64,000 nucleotides of DNA from an uncultured Allorhizobium sp. (GCA_958439205.1 OY288189.1:2743001-2807000), one strand, 5' to 3'. Positions 54,161 to 63,907 are shown, counted from the stretch's first letter. Notes: generated by a model not told the origin, from the sequence alone. Translations and numbers: made by a program.

Positions 54161-54859
54161 TCATCGGTTCTGCGGCGAAAAATCCAGACGCATGTGGATC
54201 TCGTCGTGGAAGTGGTCACCGACCAAGAGAGCCTGTTTTTCAACGGCCCATGCAGTAAAGCCGAGGGCTTCGTAAAGGTCGATCGCCGCTCTGTTGTTGG
54301 CCTCAACACAGATGCGCAGCGACCGCAGATCGGACATCCAAGGCTGCGGGCGTACTAGCATTGCGTCTGAGATCACGGTTTCGAGCAGACGTCTCGCAAC
54401 GCCCGAGCGGCGCCAGGATGGACGGACATAGAGACCCCAGATCAGACCGATATGCCTGGTCTTTTCGGCCCGGGAGCCTGCCAAGCCAACGACGCCGGCG
54501 ATTGCGTCATCCGCGACAGCGGCCATGACATGTCCGTTCTCAAGCCTGTCTGCGACGCGCTCGAGAGGCTGGGACTGTTCCTCGGCGAAGGATGCGCCGA
54601 AAGCATCGGGATGAAGACGGAGACCTTCAGACCGGATTTCTCTGAAGGCGGAGGCATCGGATTCACGAAGGCGGCGCAGGTCGAGGGCTTGCAATGTCTG
54701 GCTCCCATCTGAAATGTTGAATGGCAAACTCGTGCTCAAAACAGGCCGATGGTTGTCCGGTGCATCGCCGAATGCAAGAGGCTTCGTTGGTCGTGCCGAG
54801 CATCGGGGACGCCAGGAACGCCGCTTTTCCAGAGATTTGGGTATGGGCTTCAGTTCCAT
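54161..54859 (-). CDS. GNAT-family N-acetyltransferase
   Basis: 232 residues as the longest frame; the first ~55 residues before TLQALDLRRLRESDA look non-conserved, so the true start may be internal (ATG absent, a TTG is possible). The acetyl-CoA binding region is LIWGLYVRPSWRRSGVARRL and the later NRAAIDLYEALGF. It acetylates an amine on an unknown small molecule or protein. Confidence 0.82.
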   Translation of the reverse strand: MELKPIPKSLEKRRSWRPRCSARPTKPLAFGDAPDNHRPVLSTSLPFNISDGSQTLQALDLRRLRESDASAFREIRSEGLRLHPDAFGASFAEEQSQPLERVADRLENGHVMAAVADDAIAGVVGLAGSRAEKTRHIGLIWGLYVRPSWRRSGVARRLLETVISDAMLVRPQPWMSDLRSLRICVEANNRAAIDLYEALGFTAWAVEKQALLVGDHFHDEIHMRLDFSPQNR

Positions 54860-54923
54860 AATCTATATTATGCGATCTTTGTGTGCGGGCTATCGAGAGC
54901 GAGGTGAGCCTTCCCTTCGGTCC

Positions 54924-55679
54924 TTAGAGGTCCGCGACATGCAGAATGGTCTTGGCGGAGATCTCTGTCTCGGAGGGATAGCCGAAAGCGTTGTTGATGT
55001 AGGTGACGCCGTCGATCACCTTGTTGCGGTTCAGATGGCTGTGTCCGTAGAAATGCTTCGAGGCGCCCAGGCGACGGATCTGGGCTTCCAGCCGGTCGGT
55101 GCCAAGGACAGGAAACAGTGCCTTGTGCTTTTCCGGATAGCGCGCCGGCATGAGATCGATGCGCGGCACGAAATGCGAGACGCTGTAGACGGCGTCATAG
55201 CCTGATGTGTCCGGGATCACATTCATGGCGTCGAAGCGCGCCGCGACGTCGGCCGGGTGCAAGCCTTCCCAATTGCATTTGTAGAAATCCATCCAGCCGC
55301 GTCGGATCGTCGGACCCGGTTCGCCGAAGGAATAATCATACCAGGCGAGCAAGGGCACGATCAGTGATTTGCCGATGGCAAGCGGTCCGGTCTCGATGCC
55401 GTAGCCGTGGCAGAGTTTGTTCAGCGTCTCAAATTTCTCGAAGGAGGGTCCCTTCCCGCTTCGTGCCGTCCAGAGATCGTGATTGCCGGGGAGGAAGAGG
55501 AGCTTAGCGTAACGCGGCGCGAGTTCGTCGAAACAGGCTTTCACAAGATCGAGCTGATCGGAGAGATCGCCAGCGATGATCAGGACGTCATCGGTGAAAT
55601 CGGCACGCGAGAGAGCGCGGAGCCAATCCAGATTCTGGCGGTAATCGACATGGAAGTCGGATCCGAGAAAGAGGCGCAT
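54924..55679 (-). CDS. Calcineurin-like metallophosphoesterase
   Basis: 251 residues from the ATG at 55679 (MRLFLGSDFH). All metallophosphoesterase motifs are visible: GSDFHVDY, IIAGDLSD, FLPGNHDLW, and YGHSHLNRN near the C-terminus. The substrate is unknown. A longer start at 55745 adds 22 residues of little conservation. Confidence 0.88.
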   Translation of the reverse strand: MRLFLGSDFHVDYRQNLDWLRALSRADFTDDVLIIAGDLSDQLDLVKACFDELAPRYAKLLFLPGNHDLWTARSGKGPSFEKFETLNKLCHGYGIETGPLAIGKSLIVPLLAWYDYSFGEPGPTIRRGWMDFYKCNWEGLHPADVAARFDAMNVIPDTSGYDAVYSVSHFVPRIDLMPARYPEKHKALFPVLGTDRLEAQIRRLGASKHFYGHSHLNRNKVIDGVTYINNAFGYPSETEISAKTILHVADL

Positions 55680-55799
55680 ACTCAAGGGATCCGCTGCGGT
55701 TTCGAAGACATCAGGACCTTCTAACGGATTCTGCGGTATGGGCAAGCATGCTAGAGGAAAGCGCGGGCCGAGGTCTGTGCCGACCTCCGCCTTGGCCGC

Positions 55800-58286
55800 T
55801 CAATAGACCACGGGTGGCAAAGGCGGGGCGGAGACCCCTTCCCGCCATTCGGTCGAAAGCGTGAGCGGCAGCGTCGCGCGGATGTCTTCTGCATTGGCGG
55901 CAATGATCAATTCATAGTCGCCGGCCTCGGCAATCCAGGCGCGGGCGTCCGGGTCGAAATAAGCAAGGTCGCGGATGCTGATCGAGAGCCTGGCGGTCTG
56001 CGTGCCGCCTGCTGGGATCGCAAGTTTGGCGAAGGATTTCAGTTCCTTGACCGCGCGTGGCAGGCGGGAGGCCTTAGGGGCCACATAGAGCTGGACGAGT
56101 TCGGCCCCTGCCCGGTCGCCAATGTTCTTCACCTCGACCTCGACGGTGACGCCATCCGGGCCAATGTCGAGGCTGGAAGCGCGGGGTTCAGACCAATCGA
56201 AGCGCGTGTAGGACAGGCCGTAGCCGAAGGGGAAAAGCGGCTTTGCGCCATCCGCATCGTGGTGGCGGTAGCCGACGGCGAGGCCCTCCGAATAGACCAC
56301 ATGACCGTTTTCGCCGGGATAGGTCTTAGGGTCCCCGGTCATCGCGGAGTTGTCGGAGAGGTGCTTTGGGAAAGTCTGCGGCAGGTGGCCGCCGGGTTCG
56401 GCGTCGCCGAAGAGCACGTCGGCGATCGCATTGCCGGCTTCCTGGCCCGGATACCAGGCCTGAATGACGGCGGAAACCTTGCCCAGCCAGGGCATTTCGA
56501 CCGGGCCACCGGTCTGGAGGACCACGACCGTGCGCGGATTGACCGCAGCAACCTTCTCGATCAGCTCTTCCTGGCGCCCGGGCAGGCGCATGTTGGGCAG
56601 GTCGAGGCCTTCGGTGTCCCACTCCCCTTCCCGGCCGACAACGAGGACGGCGACGTCGCAGGCCTTGGCCTGTTCCACGGCTTCGGCGATCGCGGCATCC
56701 GAAGTCGGCAGCTCGGCGCCGAAGCGGACGGCGCGGATTTCGATGCCTTCATATCCCTCGGGCATGGCGCGGTAGTCGACACGGATCTCGTAGGTTCGGC
56801 CGGCTTCCAGCGATTTCTCGACACGAATTTCCGTATTGCCGAGGCCGAAGAAATTGTCGCCGCGGGCCCAGCCGGTTTCGCCGTCGACCAGCAGTTCGCC
56901 ATCGACATAGAGCTTCGCGAAGCCTGCATTGGTGAGGCCGAAGACATGCGCGCCGCTTTCATCCGGGCGTAAGCGGGTGATGATGCGGGCGGAGAAGTCA
57001 CGCGGATTGAGCGTGGCGTCCGGCATGTCGAGCCAGAAGAACTGGCTTTCTTCAGCGGTGGACGCATGCACTGAAGGTCCGGACCAGTCGCGACCGTGGA
57101 AGAAGTCGACGGAGACATCCCCCCGGATCATCTGGGTCAGGCGGTTGTTGCGGCAGGCCTTGAGATGGATGACGCGGTTGGTGCCCGACAGCGCACTCGT
57201 GATGCCCTCGAGCGGGCTTACCTTGTAATGGGCGTTGATCTGGGCGCTGCCGCCGCCCATGACGCGGGGTTCAGCCGCGTTGGGGCCAAGCACTGCGATG
57301 CGGTCGAGGGCCGCCTTGTCCAACGGCAGGATGCCGTCGTTCTTCAGCAGCACCATGCCGTCTGCGCCAAGCTTGCGGATCAGCGCGCGGTGCTCTGGGC
57401 GATCGACGGCCTTCTCGTCTTCCATCGTCGCATCCGCGAAGGCGCCGACGCGTTCGAGGAGGAGGAGCATGCGGCGGGCGGCGGCCTTGAGGGTTTCCGC
57501 GGGCACCCTGCCCTCGCGAACGGCTGCGACGAGCTTTTCGCCACGGTCGCGGGTCGGGCCTGGCATTTCGAGGTCGAGGCCGCCGGTCACCGAGGCTTCC
57601 GTGGTGTGCGAGCCGAACCAGTCGGACATGACGATGCCGTCATAGCCCCATTCCTCGCGGAGCAGTTCTGTCAGCAGCCAGTGGTTTTCGCTGGTCCATA
57701 CACCGTTCAGGCGGTTGTAGGAGGACATGATCGCCCAGACACCGGCCTTTTTCACCGCCGCCTCGAAGGGCGGCAGGTAGATTTCGCGCAGCGTGCGTTC
57801 GTCGATATCCGACGACATCGTTTGGCGTTCGATTTCCGATTCGTTGCCGACGAAATGCTTGATCGTGGCGGCGATGCCTTGCGACTGGACGCCCTCGATG
57901 TAGGCAACGGCGAGTGCGGAAGTAAGCATCGGGTCTTCGGAGTAGCATTCGAAATTGCGGCCGTTGAGGCCGGAGCGGTGAATGTTGACCGTGGGGGCGA
58001 GCAGGACGCGGGCGCTCTTCGTCTTGGTTTCCTCGGCAAGAGCCACGCCCATCTGGCGCACCAGTTCGGGGTTCCAGCTCGCGCCGATGCCGATCGCGGC
58101 GGGGAAACAGGCTGATTTCACACCGCCGACGAGCGAGCCACCGCCGCGGGCGCCGTTCGGACCGTCGGTCACCTTGATCTTGGGGATGCCGAGACGCTCG
58201 ACCGCGACCGTCGTCCAGAAATCAGCGCCGGCCAGCAGGGCGACCTGCTCCTCAAGTGTCATCTGGTTGAGCAGGTCATCGATCAT
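55800..58286 (-). CDS. GH3 beta-glucosidase with PA14 insert
   Basis: 828 residues from the ATG at 58286 (MIDDLLNQ). The GH3 N-terminal barrel has the nucleophile Asp in DGIVMSDWFGSHTTEAS. A PA14-type domain (about residues 390-525, FFHGRDWSGP to RFGAEL) interrupts the C-terminal alpha/beta domain, which carries the acid/base region VGREGEWDTEGLDLP. A fibronectin III-like end is present. It cleaves beta-linked glucosides and lacks a signal peptide, so is likely cytosolic. It resembles Agrobacterium-type Cbg1. No transporter gene is adjacent. Confidence 0.94.
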   Translation of the reverse strand: MIDDLLNQMTLEEQVALLAGADFWTTVAVERLGIPKIKVTDGPNGARGGGSLVGGVKSACFPAAIGIGASWNPELVRQMGVALAEETKTKSARVLLAPTVNIHRSGLNGRNFECYSEDPMLTSALAVAYIEGVQSQGIAATIKHFVGNESEIERQTMSSDIDERTLREIYLPPFEAAVKKAGVWAIMSSYNRLNGVWTSENHWLLTELLREEWGYDGIVMSDWFGSHTTEASVTGGLDLEMPGPTRDRGEKLVAAVREGRVPAETLKAAARRMLLLLERVGAFADATMEDEKAVDRPEHRALIRKLGADGMVLLKNDGILPLDKAALDRIAVLGPNAAEPRVMGGGSAQINAHYKVSPLEGITSALSGTNRVIHLKACRNNRLTQMIRGDVSVDFFHGRDWSGPSVHASTAEESQFFWLDMPDATLNPRDFSARIITRLRPDESGAHVFGLTNAGFAKLYVDGELLVDGETGWARGDNFFGLGNTEIRVEKSLEAGRTYEIRVDYRAMPEGYEGIEIRAVRFGAELPTSDAAIAEAVEQAKACDVAVLVVGREGEWDTEGLDLPNMRLPGRQEELIEKVAAVNPRTVVVLQTGGPVEMPWLGKVSAVIQAWYPGQEAGNAIADVLFGDAEPGGHLPQTFPKHLSDNSAMTGDPKTYPGENGHVVYSEGLAVGYRHHDADGAKPLFPFGYGLSYTRFDWSEPRASSLDIGPDGVTVEVEVKNIGDRAGAELVQLYVAPKASRLPRAVKELKSFAKLAIPAGGTQTARLSISIRDLAYFDPDARAWIAEAGDYELIIAANAEDIRATLPLTLSTEWREGVSAPPLPPVVY

Positions 58287-58517
58287 GGCAGAACTCCTCA
58301 TCAGGCCATCGCATCAGCACGATTCACGGCAACGTTGCAGCCGCGGATACCAGTTCTGCTTTAAAGCGTTTTTGATCGGGTCTTGTCCAGACCGGCTGGT
58401 GTTCAAGGATGCGCATGCGCTCACGATATCGCGATGAGCGACATCAAACCGTCACAGGACCTTTCCAAGGGGGCGAATCGTCCTATCCTTTTATTTCGGA
58501 CTTCCTGAAACAAGGGG

Positions 58518-58964
58518 ATGATGATGCGCATGCGGATTGGAATTGCCCTCTTTCTCACAGCCGGGCTCCTCGCTGCCCCGGTGTTTGCCCAGCAGGATAC
58601 GAAAACAGAGGCTGCCGGCCTTGCCAAAGATGTGATCGAGCAGCAGATCACGGCCTTCCTCAACAATGACGCGACGACCGCCTATTCCTTTGCCTCGCCG
58701 GAGATCAAGTCGGTCTTTCCCAATGCCGAACGCTTCTTCGAGATGGTGAAGAAGAGCTACGCGCCGGTCTATCGGCCGGGCAATTATGCCTTCGGCCGCA
58801 ACCAGGTTTCGCCCGATGGCACAGTTGCCTATCAGGAGGTGCTGATCTCGGCGCCTGATGGCAAGGACTGGGCTGTCTATTACGAGCTGAAACGCCAGCG
58901 CGACGGGCAGTTCGCCATCAATGGCGTGCGCATGATGCGCGAGACCAATAGCCAGGGCATCTGA
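58518..58964 (+). CDS. Secreted DUF4864 protein
   Basis: 148 residues with a signal peptide (IGIALFLTAGLLAAPVFAQ) and a DUF4864 domain (VIEQQITAFLNNDATTAYSF, then PAPVYRPGNY-like SYAPVYRPGNYAFG). The fold is SnoaL/NTF2-like by memory. The function is unknown. It is transcribed divergently from the GH3 gene and converges on tgt. Confidence 0.8.
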   Translation: MMMRMRIGIALFLTAGLLAAPVFAQQDTKTEAAGLAKDVIEQQITAFLNNDATTAYSFASPEIKSVFPNAERFFEMVKKSYAPVYRPGNYAFGRNQVSPDGTVAYQEVLISAPDGKDWAVYYELKRQRDGQFAINGVRMMRETNSQGI

Positions 58965-59022
58965 TGGCACTGCGAGGGTGGGCGGCATGACCGCCCTGCC
59001 CTTTGTGCACGATCAATTGGGC

Positions 59023-60153
59023 TCAGACCGGGTCAATATCGCCGCGTGCCCAAGTCTCGATGGTTTCGGCCTTGAAGTCCTCGAAGCGGTCTTCGGCGAT
59101 CGCCTGACGGATGCCCTGCATCAGCTCCTGATAGTAGCTGAGGTTGTTCCAAGACAAGAGCATGCCACCCAAAGCCTCGTTCGAGCGCACGAGGTGATGC
59201 AGATAGGCGCGCGAGTAATCGCGGGTCGCCGGGCAGGACGACTGCTCGTCCAGCGGGCGCATGTCTTCGGCGTGGCGGGCGTTGCGGATGTTGACCTTGC
59301 CGCGGCGGGTGAAGGCGAGGCCATGGCGACCGGAACGGGTCGGCATGACGCAGTCGAACATATCGATGCCTTCGGCGACCGATTTCAGCATATCGTCAGG
59401 CGTGCCGACACCCATCAGGTAACGCGGCTTTTCCGTGGGGAGCACCGGAAGCGTGATGCGCAGCATGTCGAGCATGACGGCCTGGGGTTCGCCGACCGCG
59501 AGACCGCCGATGGAGTAACCCTTGAGGTCGAGCTGCTTGAGGCCCTCTGCCGAGCGAATGCGGAGCGCCGGCTGGTCGCCACCCTGGACGATGCCGAACA
59601 TGGCCTTGCCCGGCTGGTTTCCGAAGGCGACCCGGCAACGTTCGGCCCAGCGCAGCGACAATTCCATGGCGCGCTCGATCTCGCGCGGCTCATTCGGCAG
59701 CGCCACGCATTCGTCAAGCTGCATCTGGATGTCACTGTCGAGCAGGCCCTGGATCTCGATCGAGCGTTCCGGCGACATGTGATGGAGCGAACCATCGACA
59801 TGGCTCTTGAAGGTCACGCCCTGCTCGTCGAGCTTGCGCAGGCCCGACAGCGACATGACCTGGAAGCCGCCTGAGTCTGTCAGGATCGGGCCGGGCCAGC
59901 GGATCAGCTCATGCAGGCCGCCGAGGCGGGCGACGCGCTCCGGGCCGGGGCGCAGCATCAGGTGGTAGGTATTGCCGAGGATGATGTCGGCGCCGCCTTC
60001 CTTGACCTGGTCGAGATACATGGCCTTGACCGTGCCGACGGTGCCGACCGGCATGAAGGCCGGTGTGCGGATCGTGCCGCGCGGCATGGTGATCTCGCCA
60101 AGGCGAGCCTTGCCGCTGGTGGCCTTCAGATTGAACGTGAAATTCTCGGACAT
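59023..60153 (-). CDS. tgt: Queuine tRNA-ribosyltransferase
   Basis: 376 residues. The catalytic barrel is intact: [15 protein letters not shown] (Asp proton acceptor), [13 protein letters not shown], and [20 protein letters not shown] with the nucleophile Asp. It exchanges guanine 34 of GU(N) tRNAs for preQ1. The C-terminal zinc segment reads [20 protein letters not shown], keeping one of the three Cys found in E. coli (CDCYTC) plus the His. It follows queA by 3 bp, giving a queuosine operon. Confidence 0.95.
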   Translation of the reverse strand: MSENFTFNLKATSGKARLGEITMPRGTIRTPAFMPVGTVGTVKAMYLDQVKEGGADIILGNTYHLMLRPGPERVARLGGLHELIRWPGPILTDSGGFQVMSLSGLRKLDEQGVTFKSHVDGSLHHMSPERSIEIQGLLDSDIQMQLDECVALPNEPREIERAMELSLRWAERCRVAFGNQPGKAMFGIVQGGDQPALRIRSAEGLKQLDLKGYSIGGLAVGEPQAVMLDMLRITLPVLPTEKPRYLMGVGTPDDMLKSVAEGIDMFDCVMPTRSGRHGLAFTRRGKVNIRNARHAEDMRPLDEQSSCPATRDYSRAYLHHLVRSNEALGGMLLSWNNLSYYQELMQGIRQAIAEDRFEDFKAETIETWARGDIDPV

Positions 60154-60156
60154 CGG

Positions 60157-61251
60157 TCAGTCGTCTTTCCGGAAGAGCAGGCTGGAATCGCCGTAGGAAT
60201 AGAAGCGGTAGCCGGTCTCGATGGCGTGGGCGTAGGCACCCCGCATCGTGTCGAGGCCGGCAAAGGCGGATACCAGCATGAAGAGCGTGGATTTGGGCAG
60301 GTGGAAATTGGTCATCAGCATGTCCACCGCCTTGAAGCGATAGCCGGGCGTGATGAAGATGCCGGTCGCACCCGACCAGGCGGGGATATTGCCATTGTCC
60401 TCGGCCGCACTTTCAAGCAGGCGCAGCGAGGTGGTGCCGACGGCGATGATGCGGTTGCCACGGGCACGGACCGCGTTTAGCGCCGCGGCCGTCGAAGGTG
60501 AGATATAGCCGATCTCCTCGTGCATCTTGTGCTCGGCGGTATCATCCGCCTTCACGGGCAGAAAGGTGCCAGCACCGACATGCAGGGTGACGAAATGGCG
60601 CTCGACACCGGCGGCGTCGAGTTTGGCGAAGAGGTCGGGCGTGAAATGCAGGCCGGCGGTCGGGGCAGCTACGGCGCCTTCCTCGCGGGCGTAGATCGTC
60701 TGATAGTCCGTGCGGTCCTGTCCGTCTTCCGGCCGCTTGGCAGCGATGTAGGGCGGAAGCGGGATGTGGCCGACGGTGGCGATCGCCTGGTCGAGATCGG
60801 GGCCCGAGAGGTCAAAGGCGAGGTCGATCTCACCGGCTTCGCCCTTCTCGGCGACGGTCGCAACCAGCGAACCCATGAGGCAGGCAGAGCTGTCGCCCTG
60901 CCCCACGCCGAAGTCGATGCGATCACCCTGCTTGATGCGCTTGCCGGGCTTGGCGAAGGCTTTCCACCTGGAGGCACCGACGCGCATATGCAGCGTGCAG
61001 GAAACGGCAATTTCTTCCGCACCTTCACGGTGGCGGATGCCTTCGAGCTGGGCCGGGATGACCTTGGTGTCGTTGAAGACCAGCGCATCGCCGGGCCGCA
61101 GGAACGACGGGAGGTCGTAGACATGGTGGTCTTCGAGCACCGGTGTCTGATCCGGGCGGACGACCAGGAAACGGGCATGATCGCGCGGGCTTGCGGGCCT
61201 CAGCGCAATGTTGTCGTCCGGAAGATCAAAGTCGAAGAGGTCTACACGCAT
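60157..61251 (-). CDS. queA: S-adenosylmethionine:tRNA ribosyltransferase-isomerase
   Basis: 364 residues, full length, beginning [11 protein letters not shown] and containing [38 protein letters not shown] and [12 protein letters not shown]. It transfers the ribosyl part of AdoMet to preQ1-tRNA to form epoxyqueuosine. It is immediately upstream of tgt on the same strand. Confidence 0.97.
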   Translation of the reverse strand: MRVDLFDFDLPDDNIALRPASPRDHARFLVVRPDQTPVLEDHHVYDLPSFLRPGDALVFNDTKVIPAQLEGIRHREGAEEIAVSCTLHMRVGASRWKAFAKPGKRIKQGDRIDFGVGQGDSSACLMGSLVATVAEKGEAGEIDLAFDLSGPDLDQAIATVGHIPLPPYIAAKRPEDGQDRTDYQTIYAREEGAVAAPTAGLHFTPDLFAKLDAAGVERHFVTLHVGAGTFLPVKADDTAEHKMHEEIGYISPSTAAALNAVRARGNRIIAVGTTSLRLLESAAEDNGNIPAWSGATGIFITPGYRFKAVDMLMTNFHLPKSTLFMLVSAFAGLDTMRGAYAHAIETGYRFYSYGDSSLLFRKDD

Positions 61252-61288
61252 CGCTGTCTGTCAGAGTGTGGGTGGAAGATCTAAACGC

Positions 61289-61326
61289 GAAAACCCGCCC
61301 GGGTGCCAGGCACCGAGGCGGGCTTC
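61289..61326 (-). terminator. Terminator between the cyclophilin gene and queA
   Basis: On the minus strand, AAGCCCGCC pairs with GGCGGGTTTT around a 16-nt loop that holds a GTGCC/GGCAC dyad, followed by T-rich bases. It lies just after the stop of the cyclophilin at 61344. Confidence 0.8.
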
Positions 61327-61343
61327 GTGTGGCTTTAAGCCGA

Positions 61344-61853
61344 TCAGGCGTCGGCGGCAACCTTCATCGAGACGATCGAATCCGGGTCGCTGACGGGCTC
61401 GCCCTTCTTGATCTGGTCGATGATGTCCATGCCTTCGATGACCTGGCCCCATACGGAGTACTGCTTGTTCAGCCACGGCGCATCGGTGAAGCAGACGAAG
61501 AACTGCGAGTTGGCCGAGTTCGGGCTCTGCGAGCGGGCCATCGAGCAGGTGCCGCGAACATGCGGGGTAGCCGAGAATTCAGCCTTCAGGTCCGGCTTGT
61601 CGGAGCCGCCCATGCCGGCACGGCCGGGGTTGAAGTCGCTTCCGCCCTTCTTGCCGAACTTCACGTCGCCGGTCTGGGCCATGAAGTCGGGGATGACGCG
61701 GTGGAAGACGACGCCGTCATAGGCGCCTTCGCGGGACAGTTCCTTGATGCGGGCGACATGGCCAGGGGCCAGATCCGGGAAGAGCGCGATGACGACCTTG
61801 CCCTTGGTGGTTTCCATCAGGATGGTGTTTTCCGGATCCTTGATCTCGGCCAT
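61344..61853 (-). CDS. Cytosolic cyclophilin-type peptidyl-prolyl isomerase
   Basis: 169 residues without a signal peptide. Cyclophilin motifs are complete: FHRVIPDFMAQTGDV, CSMARSQSPNSANSQFFVCF and YSVWGQVIEGMDIID. It catalyses Pro isomerisation in the cytosol. It is in tandem with the periplasmic paralogue, 39 bp apart. Confidence 0.95.
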   Translation of the reverse strand: MAEIKDPENTILMETTKGKVVIALFPDLAPGHVARIKELSREGAYDGVVFHRVIPDFMAQTGDVKFGKKGGSDFNPGRAGMGGSDKPDLKAEFSATPHVRGTCSMARSQSPNSANSQFFVCFTDAPWLNKQYSVWGQVIEGMDIIDQIKKGEPVSDPDSIVSMKVAADA

Positions 61854-61892
61854 GGTGTTTCTCCTTGGTTGGGGCTTTGCGCCCGGTAGATA

Positions 61893-62462
61893 TCAGTTGC
61901 GACCGACGGTGACCTTGACCATGCGGTCGGGATCGGTGACTTCGCCGTTGCCGCCTTCGCCACGCTTGATCTTGTCGACATATTCCATGCCGGCGACGAC
62001 CTTGCCGACAACCGTGTACTGGCCGTTCAGGAAGCCGCCTTCGGCGAACATGATGAAGAACTGCGAGTTGGCCGAGTTCGGGTCCTGGCTGCGGGCCATG
62101 CCGACCGTGCCGCGCTCGAAGGGCACGCTCGAGAATTCAGCCTCGATGTCCGGCAGGCTGGAGCCGCCGGTGCCAGCGCGACCGGGCTCGAAACCGTTTT
62201 CCATGTCGCCGAACTGGACATCGCCGGTCTGGGCCATGAAGCCCTCGATGACGCGGTGGAAGGCGACGTTGTCATATTCGCCCTTGGCTGCGAGATCCTT
62301 GATCTGCGCGACATGCTTCGGTGCGACGTCCGGCATCAGCTGGATCACGACCGGGCCGTCCTTGAGCTGGATGGTCAGGAAGTCTTCGTTGGACTGGGCC
62401 TGGGCGGAGCCGAAACCGGCGACGGCCAGGAGGAATGCGGTTGCGAGTTGGACGAGCTTCAT
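61893..62462 (-). CDS. Periplasmic cyclophilin-type peptidyl-prolyl isomerase
   Basis: 189 residues from the ATG at 62462 with a signal peptide (LATAFLLAVAGFGSAQAQ). It shows FHRVIEGFMAQTGDV, VGMARSQDPNSANSQFFIMF and YTVVGKVVAGMEYVD. It is likely a folding helper in the periplasm. It is the middle gene of coaD-ppi-ppi. Confidence 0.94.
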   Translation of the reverse strand: MKLVQLATAFLLAVAGFGSAQAQSNEDFLTIQLKDGPVVIQLMPDVAPKHVAQIKDLAAKGEYDNVAFHRVIEGFMAQTGDVQFGDMENGFEPGRAGTGGSSLPDIEAEFSSVPFERGTVGMARSQDPNSANSQFFIMFAEGGFLNGQYTVVGKVVAGMEYVDKIKRGEGGNGEVTDPDRMVKVTVGRN

Positions 62463-62490
62463 GATCACTCCCGTTCTGAAAAATTGCGGC

Positions 62491-62985
62491 TCAGCGGCCG
62501 TATCTGGAATTGAGGGCAGCCAGCACCGGGGCCGGCACGAAGGGGCCGACATCTCCACCCATGGCGGCGATCTGGCGAACCAATGTGGCCGTTATGGGCC
62601 GCGAGGCGGTCGCAGCCGGCAGAAAGATGGTCTGGATATCCGGTGCCATGGTGGCGTTCATGCCGGCCAGTTGCATCTCGTAGTCGAGATCCGTGCCGTC
62701 GCGCAGGCCACGCAGCATGATGCTGGCGCCATGACGTCGGGCGGCATGAATGGTGAGATCGGAGAAGGACACGACTTCGAGGTCCCCTGCCCGCGCCGGC
62801 AGCACCTCAGCCAGCGAAGCCCGGATCAACTCGGCGCGCTCCTCGAAGCTGAAGAGCGGCGTCTTTCCCGGGTGCGTCCCGATCGCCACGACCAGACGTT
62901 CCACGAGCTTCATCGCCTGCACGAGAACATCAAGATGACCATTGGTCATCGGATCGAAGGAGCCAGGATAAAAAGCGGTCGCCAT
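62491..62985 (-). CDS. coaD: Pantetheine-phosphate adenylyltransferase
   Basis: 164 residues, normal length, with the nucleotidyltransferase motif [18 protein letters not shown] and the later [21 protein letters not shown]. It converts 4'-phosphopantetheine and ATP to dephospho-CoA. In rhizobia it follows gyrA, agreeing with the last bases of the window. Confidence 0.96.
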   Translation of the reverse strand: MATAFYPGSFDPMTNGHLDVLVQAMKLVERLVVAIGTHPGKTPLFSFEERAELIRASLAEVLPARAGDLEVVSFSDLTIHAARRHGASIMLRGLRDGTDLDYEMQLAGMNATMAPDIQTIFLPAATASRPITATLVRQIAAMGGDVGPFVPAPVLAALNSRYGR

Positions 62986-63099
62986 GAGAGCCCGTTCTTT
63001 GGTTTCGCCCGCCTTTTGTCATGGAAGGCCTGAGTTCGCAAGCGTGCAAGCGGAGGCTTAAGGTCACGTTTCGGCTCGCTCCCCGCCATTTTCCAGCGC

Positions 63100-63141
63100 T
63101 GAACCACAGATGAACGGCCCATTCAAGGTCGTTTCAGGCGG
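63100..63141. promoter_or_regulatory. Array of four 11-bp-spaced half-sites, copy 1
   Basis: TGAACCACAGA, TGAACGGCCCA, TTCAAGGTCGT, TTCAGGCGG are consecutive blocks with exactly 11-bp spacing, one helical turn. Such arrays are typical of OmpR/PhoB-type response regulators. The second copy lies about 200 bp downstream. Confidence 0.55.
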
Positions 63142-63195
63142 GGCACCGTAGAACAGCATCGTTGCACCAACCCGCCAAGCCACAAGGTCGTTCCC

Positions 63196-63354
63196 ATGCT
63201 GGTCCTTCTCATCGCCGCCGCCATCGCCGCATCCCTGCTCGTCGAACTCGGCCTGATGGTCGTTCGAGATCAGATCGAGGCGTCGCAATTCGATTGCAAA
63301 GATGAACGCCAGATGAACGGCGTGTTCAAGGGGACTTCAGGCGGCGGTTGGTAA
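63196..63354 (+). CDS. Possible 52-residue membrane peptide (weak)
   Basis: ATG preceded by AAGGTCG, one hydrophobic helix (MLVLLIAAAIAASLLVELGL) and a polar tail. The 3' part of the frame coincides with the second half-site array, which argues that the apparent coding may be fortuitous. The family is unknown. Confidence 0.3.
   Translation: MLVLLIAAAIAASLLVELGLMVVRDQIEASQFDCKDERQMNGVFKGTSGGGW
63303..63344. promoter_or_regulatory. Array of four 11-bp-spaced half-sites, copy 2
   Basis: TGAACGCCAGA, TGAACGGCGTG, TTCAAGGGGAC, TTCAGGCGG repeat the pattern of copy 1 with the same order of half-sites. It ends 93 bp before the ATG at 63438, so it probably controls the small peptide genes downstream. 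Confidence 0.55.
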
Positions 63355-63437
63355 ACATCTTCCTACACTGTGCGGGAACTATTTCCGTGCGCAAACATTT
63401 TACGGCTGCGAATGCCGGTACGCAAAGGACTAAAGCA

Positions 63438-63590
63438 ATGCATGACAAGGTTACCCTGATCAACCTCGTATGGATGATGATGATGACTGCCATGGTTGCC
63501 ACCTCCGCAACCTTTTACATCAAAGACAGCGGCGACGCTGCTTTCTACGGCCCGCCGATGACCGCCCGCTACCACAGCTTCGGGCATTAA
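63438..63590 (+). CDS. 50-residue membrane peptide
   Basis: ATG at 63438 after AAAGGACTAAAG. One hydrophobic helix (LINLVWMMMMTAMVATSATF) is followed by a polar tail with GPPMTARYHSFGH. It is too short to classify; small single-pass peptides like this are common in Rhizobiaceae. It lies 93 bp after an 11-bp half-site array. Confidence 0.6.
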   Translation: MHDKVTLINLVWMMMMTAMVATSATFYIKDSGDAAFYGPPMTARYHSFGH

Positions 63591-63652
63591 TCGGAAATCA
63601 AATCTTCGCCGCTAGAAAAGCAACAACCCCGCTGAAAATGAAAGGAAAGCCC

Positions 63653-63787
63653 ATGTTTATCACCCTGTCGGTACTGGCTGCCCTGATCAGCGGTATGTTT
63701 GTTGCCTCCGTTGTTTCGACGATTGCCGCATTGAAGCGCGAAGACGATGACTTCCGGGCCATGATGGAACGCCGCAAGGCATTCTGA
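63653..63787 (+). CDS. 44-residue membrane peptide
   Basis: ATG at 63653 preceded by AAAGGAAAG; the longer open frame from 63470 is not supported. One helix (LSVLAALISGMFVASVVSTI) and a charged C-terminus (KREDDDFRAMMERRKAF). The function is unknown. It is probably cotranscribed with the peptide at 63438, 62 bp upstream, and ends before a strong terminator. Confidence 0.6.
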   Translation: MFITLSVLAALISGMFVASVVSTIAALKREDDDFRAMMERRKAF

Positions 63788-63870
63788 GACCGATCCCAAG
63801 CGGTCACAGTCGGTGGATCCACACGCCGGCCCAACGAAGACCGCATCGAACTTGATGCAGACCTCCAGCA

Positions 63871-63907
63871 AAAAGCCCGCTCGGATCACAAGTCCGGCGG
63901 GCTTTTA
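63871..63907. terminator. Strong terminator after the peptide genes
   Basis: AAAAGCCCGC (63871-63880) and GCGGGCTTTT (63897-63906) form a perfect 10-bp stem, extended inside by CGGA/TCCG. It can work in both directions. Confidence 0.85.

Noticed and set aside
63064..63288. 74-codon minus-strand frame in the coaD-to-peptide region
   Set aside because: It overlaps the first half-site array and has no ribosome-binding site or recognisable motif.
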